Under the pieces are notes generated by a model. The model saw nothing but the letters and a program-made list of their open reading frames with translations. It made no database searches and was not told where the DNA came from. This document shows positions 6,872 to 10,307 of a DNA stretch of 10,307 nt, in pieces (positions within the stretch are counted from its first letter, which is position 1; each line of letters opens with the position of its first letter). Source of the DNA: JAAYFT01 sp036562765 (GTDB taxonomy: Bacteria; Bacillota; Clostridia; Tissierellales; Tissierellaceae); contig DATCJO010000175.1 in assembly GCA_036562765.1 (NCBI GenBank), positions 1 to 10,307 on the forward strand, written 5' to 3'. Made by a program: the position numbers and the translations under genes.

Positions 6872-6916
6872 ATTAAGTATATTTGAAGAATTAAAAAGAT
6901 GAAAGGATGAATTAAA

Positions 6917-8170
6917 TTGGAATTATTTAAAAATAGTAATGCCTTAAGAATGTTAGAAGATATAAAAACACTTTCTTGCTTTGGAAATAGATTTGCAGGT
7001 TCTGAAGCAGAGAATAAAGCTGCTAATTTTGTAAAATCAGCTTTTGAAGAAGCAGGATTAGAAGTAATAGAAGAAACTTTTATGGTTAATGCCTTTGAGG
7101 AATATGAGTCTTATGTAGAATTAAATGGTAAAAAATACCCTACTAGAGCCATGTATTATTCAATTTCTACACCTGAAGAAGGACTAGAAGGAGAACTTAT
7201 CTTTGCAGGTGTTGGTAAAGAAAAAGATTTTGAAAATTTATCATTAGAAGGCAAAATAGTAATATTCCATAGGGACAAAGAAACAGAAAAGGACCAATTT
7301 TGGCCAGAAGTAAAATTGGCAGCACAAAAAGGTGCAAAGGGGGTAATATTGATTAACTTTGCTCCTTGGGTATTTATCACTACCTTAGAAACTGGTTTCT
7401 TTAATCCAGAAAAAAGATTTCTTCCAATTGAACCAAATCCAATACCTGCAGTAGTAGTAGGTAGTGAAAGTGGCCAAGAAATATTGAGGGAAATGGAAAA
7501 GGGTAACACTAAAGTTAAACTTTTTGTTAATGCATTCAATGGAAAAAGAGAATCAAAAAATCTTAGGGGAATAAAATATGGTAGTGAATATCCAGATGAA
7601 AAGATTTTAATCTATGGACATAGAGATGCAGCTGGCACTCCAGGAGCAAACGATAATGGCTCAGGTACTGTTATAATGATGGAAATAGCAAGATTGTTAA
7701 AAGGATTAAATACAAAGAGAACTATTGAATTAGTATCAATGGGTTCTGAAGAACAATTAGGTTCTGCTGGTGCATATGAATATGTGTCGAGACATAGAGA
7801 TGAACTGGATAAAATAAAAGCATCTATTGAAATAGACATGGTTGGTGCAGGCAGTGAACTTTGGGTTGTAGAAGGTGGTAATTGGCCAGATGAAGAAATT
7901 AGACTTACAAAATGGCTATGTGATTATGTAAAAGAAACAGCTACTAAACTAGGATATCACATAGATTTAGGTTTCTGTGTATTAGGTACGCCAGATTCAG
8001 GAAGATTTGCAAAAGCAGGAGTACCTACTACATGGATTTGGGGTCCTGGAGACCGCTACTACCATAGTCCAGAAGACACTTGGGAAAAAGTTGATCCAAA
8101 TAAGCTTAAAGCAGTATGTGATATAGTACTTACTAGTGTATACAACTTAGCAAATAAGGAAAACCTATAA
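6917..8170 (+). CDS. M28-family zinc aminopeptidase-like protein
   Basis: A 417-residue metallopeptidase of the M28 (aminopeptidase Y/S) type, expected to release N-terminal residues from peptides or hydrolyse a related amide with two zinc ions. The co-catalytic residues are all visible: H235 in GHRD, D246 in ANDNGSG, E278-E279 in SEEQLGSAGA, D307 in EIDMVGAG and H383 in YYHSPEDT. Residues about 85-190, before the metal site, look like the inserted PA-type domain of this family. There is no signal peptide, so it probably acts in the cytoplasm. The start is TTG at 6917, because the nearby ATGs at 6899 and 6907 run into stops within three codons; AAAGGA lies 9 bases before it. Its own sigma-54 promoter suggests co-induction with the permease. 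The precise substrate is unknown. Confidence 0.9.
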   Translation: MELFKNSNALRMLEDIKTLSCFGNRFAGSEAENKAANFVKSAFEEAGLEVIEETFMVNAFEEYESYVELNGKKYPTRAMYYSISTPEEGLEGELIFAGVGKEKDFENLSLEGKIVIFHRDKETEKDQFWPEVKLAAQKGAKGVILINFAPWVFITTLETGFFNPEKRFLPIEPNPIPAVVVGSESGQEILREMEKGNTKVKLFVNAFNGKRESKNLRGIKYGSEYPDEKILIYGHRDAAGTPGANDNGSGTVIMMEIARLLKGLNTKRTIELVSMGSEEQLGSAGAYEYVSRHRDELDKIKASIEIDMVGAGSELWVVEGGNWPDEEIRLTKWLCDYVKETATKLGYHIDLGFCVLGTPDSGRFAKAGVPTTWIWGPGDRYYHSPEDTWEKVDPNKLKAVCDIVLTSVYNLANKENL

Positions 8171-8315
8171 AATTAGTTTGTTAATAAGCATATTTTAGCC
8201 TTAACTATATATTTTATTGAGTTAAGATTGGACTGATGATAAAGATGATAAGTCATTAAAGTTTATATTGGGGGGCTATTTGGAGAAAAAGAGATGTAGT
8301 AGAACTGAAGATACT

Positions 8316-8321
8316 AGGAGG
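8316..8321 (+). promoter_or_regulatory. Ribosome binding site of the chemotaxis receptor
   Basis: A perfect AGGAGG lies 6 bases before the ATG at 8328 and fixes that start. The rest of the gap 8171-8327 shows no convincing promoter, only a weak 7-bp hairpin (8200-8206 with 8220-8226). Confidence 0.8.
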
Positions 8322-8327
8322 TAGCAT

Positions 8328-10307
8328 ATGAATAAAATTAAAAATGCAATAGAGTCGAGAATCAAAAATATAAAGACATTGAACTTTACAAAGTTAGTAT
8401 TAATATCATTCTTAATAGCACAGATTGCTATTGTAGGAACTATTTCATTAGTAGTCATCAGTGCTATTAGGGAACAGGCAGAATTGAAAGTTGAGAAGCA
8501 GTTGCAAATTGATGCCATATCGGGAGCATCCTTGGTAAATGATTGGATAGACTATAAACTTAAACAGACAGAGATACTAAGTGAAATGATTAGACCTCTA
8601 GAGGATGAGGAATCTGTTAGAAGTCAGCTTAACAACATTATAATAGATGATGACATCATATTAGTCTACATAATATACGAAGATAATACACTGATAACAA
8701 ATAAAGCAGATTATCAGGTAGATGAGAGAATAGACCTTAGAGAAATGGAATTGTATAAAGAAGCGTTAGCAAGAGATGGTATTTATTTGTCTGACCCATA
8801 TAACGATGTATCTACTGGGAAAGAGGTAGTTACATTTTCAAAGAAACTAACTGACCAAAATGGCAACATAATAGGTGTAATAGGATTAGATGTTTCTTAT
8901 GAAGATGTACATGAACTTATAAAAGAGATTAATCTGTATGATGGGAAAGAAGGAATTTTTGTAGTAGGTAATGCTGGACAGATAATAGCTAGTAAAAAAG
9001 AAGGCGTCAAAGCTATACAAACATCTACTACTAATGAGGTAGATGTGGTATCTATAGTTACTGTAACTGTAGAGGAAGAAGATAATATTACAGAAAGTCT
9101 AGGGGAACTAACAGAAGCTGAAATACTGGATAAAATAAGTAAAAGCGCTACAGGTGCATTTAAAGCAGACCATAATGGTATAGAAACAATCTACTACTAC
9201 AGATTAATTCCTGGAACAGCATGGAAGATGGTTATTGAAGTACCTTACGAAATAGTAGAAAATGAAATTAGGCCTATTATGAAAGAGCTATCAATCTTCA
9301 TACTTATTGTATTTTTCATTGCATTGGGAATAGTAGCTTTTATGGTTCTTGTATTAATGAAGAAAATTCTACTAAGGTTAGCTGAAAAAGTTAATCAAAT
9401 TGCAGATGGAGATTTAACAGTAAGCGTAGATAGAATGCTAGTAAACTCTAATGATGTAATAGGAACAACAGCTAAATCAATAGAGGATATGAAAGAACAA
9501 CTAGCTTTCATCGTAAATGGGTTAAAGATGTCATTAGTTCAATTAAAAGATGTTGTGACAGAGGTAAATGGTTCTACGGTTGAATTACAAAATCAGTCTG
9601 AAGAAACAAGTGCAACGGTAGAAGAGCTATCTGCTAGAATGCAAGAAATAAGCGCAACAACAGAAGAAGTAAATGCTTCAATGATTACTGTTAAAAATAA
9701 TTTAGATGATATTGTAAGTATTACTCAAAATTCAATGCAAATGGTTGATGGAATTTCTGTAAAAGCAGAAGGTATAAAAAATGAGGCTATAGAGGCAACT
9801 CATAAGGCAAATGCAATCTATCAAGAAAGCAAAACAGAATTAGATAAAGCTATACAAATGGCAAAGACAGTTGAAGACATTAAAGCATTAGCAGATGCAA
9901 TTAAGGAAATATCTAATACTACTAACTTATTATCATTAAATGCATCCATAGAAGCTGCTAGAGCTGGGGAGCATGGCAGAGGTTTTGCAGTAGTAGCTGA
10001 TGAAATAAAAAAGCTAGCTGAACAGTCAAAAGCAAATGTAGACCAAATAGAGAATAAAATAGTAACAGTAATAGAAGCAGTGGAAAACTTAGCTGAAAGA
10101 AGTAACCAATTGATAGAATTTATAGACGATCAAGTAATTAATGACTATAAACGTATGATTAATATAGGTGAGTTATATAGCAAAGATGCTAACGATATCA
10201 GAGCTGATATAGAAGCCCTTGTTAAAGTCATTGAAGAGCTTGCAGCTAGTGGAGAACAGATTACTATGGCAATCAACGAAGTAAGTACTGCTATTTCGGA
10301 GAGTGCC
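8328..10307 (+). CDS. Methyl-accepting chemotaxis protein, 3' end beyond the window
   Basis: An open frame of 660 codons with no stop before the right edge. It is a transmembrane chemoreceptor that would control the CheA kinase in response to an extracellular ligand. After about 22 cytoplasmic residues comes TM1 (about 23-46), then an extracellular region of about 275 residues fitting a double Cache domain, TM2 (322-344), a HAMP domain (about 345-398) and the coiled-coil signalling domain. The conserved hairpin tip is intact, with SLNASIEAARAGEHGRGFAV around E542, the region that contacts CheA and CheW. Glutamate- and glutamine-rich heptads before the tip fit the methylation helices. Only the final part of the C-terminal helix is missing. 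It is not evidently part of the sigma-54 regulon, since no -24/-12 element or GTTAC repeat precedes it. Confidence 0.95.
   Translation, partial: MNKIKNAIESRIKNIKTLNFTKLVLISFLIAQIAIVGTISLVVISAIREQAELKVEKQLQIDAISGASLVNDWIDYKLKQTEILSEMIRPLEDEESVRSQLNNIIIDDDIILVYIIYEDNTLITNKADYQVDERIDLREMELYKEALARDGIYLSDPYNDVSTGKEVVTFSKKLTDQNGNIIGVIGLDVSYEDVHELIKEINLYDGKEGIFVVGNAGQIIASKKEGVKAIQTSTTNEVDVVSIVTVTVEEEDNITESLGELTEAEILDKISKSATGAFKADHNGIETIYYYRLIPGTAWKMVIEVPYEIVENEIRPIMKELSIFILIVFFIALGIVAFMVLVLMKKILLRLAEKVNQIADGDLTVSVDRMLVNSNDVIGTTAKSIEDMKEQLAFIVNGLKMSLVQLKDVVTEVNGSTVELQNQSEETSATVEELSARMQEISATTEEVNASMITVKNNLDDIVSITQNSMQMVDGISVKAEGIKNEAIEATHKANAIYQESKTELDKAIQMAKTVEDIKALADAIKEISNTTNLLSLNASIEAARAGEHGRGFAVVADEIKKLAEQSKANVDQIENKIVTVIEAVENLAERSNQLIEFIDDQVINDYKRMINIGELYSKDANDIRADIEALVKVIEELAASGEQITMAINEVSTAISESA

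Noticed and set aside
7156..7839. Two minus-strand open frames inside the peptidase gene
   Set aside because: They are antisense shadows of a gene with all M28 metal ligands in frame.
8200..8226. Hairpin CTTAACT/AGTTAAG as terminator of the peptidase gene
   Set aside because: Only 7 AT-rich pairs, a 13-nt loop and no T-tract after it. No clear peptidase terminator is seen, so read-through into the receptor is possible.
8223..8251. Flagellar-type (sigma-28) promoter for the chemoreceptor
   Set aside because: TAAG and GATGATAA resemble the boxes but the spacing is 17 rather than about 15 and the GC core of the -10 box is missing.

Overview
The window looks like the chromosome of a low-GC, anaerobic Firmicute of the clostridial type, possibly one of the amino-acid fermenters around Tissierellales. 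The lineage is inferred from strongly AT-rich coding sequence, heavy ATA and AAA codon use, strong AGGAGG ribosome sites, TTG starts, a dense tRNA cluster and sigma-54 control of a catabolic locus. The exact taxon cannot be fixed from the sequence.

Positions 1-1383 hold a plus-strand cluster of 14 tRNA genes: Thr (cut by the window edge), Tyr, Gly, Arg, Gln, Lys, Ser(TGA), Ser(GCT), three identical CAT-anticodon tRNAs, Phe, Trp and Ile(GAT). It ends in a rho-independent terminator at 1391-1416. The CAT tRNAs resemble the lysidine-modified tRNA-Ile2 more than elongator tRNA-Met. Two of them sit in a 111-bp exact direct repeat.

Positions 1458-8170 look like one functional locus. A minus-strand APC-family permease (1521-2873) is divergent from a two-gene operon: a membrane sensor histidine kinase (3057-5405) and an NtrC-type, sigma-54-dependent response regulator (5398-6741). 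A cytoplasmic-looking M28 zinc peptidase (6917-8170) follows. Both the permease and the peptidase have a good -24/-12 sigma-54 promoter upstream. Further upstream of each promoter, near -80 to -115, lies a shared GTTAC-N6-GTTACA motif that could be the regulator's enhancer site. The model is that the kinase's extracellular dCache domain senses a small molecule, the regulator is phosphorylated, and the permease and peptidase are switched on together to import and hydrolyse an amino-acid-like or peptide-like compound.

Positions 8328-10307 hold a methyl-accepting chemotaxis protein, also with a Cache-type sensor region, running off the right edge. It has no visible sigma-54 promoter or shared motif, so it may only be a neighbour.

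Stretches without a gene are short: 1384-1520 (two terminators), 2874-3056 (divergent regulatory region), 6742-6916 (enhancer, terminator, sigma-54 promoter) and 8171-8327 (nothing convincing beyond a ribosome site and a weak hairpin). No CRISPR array, insertion sequence or rRNA is visible.
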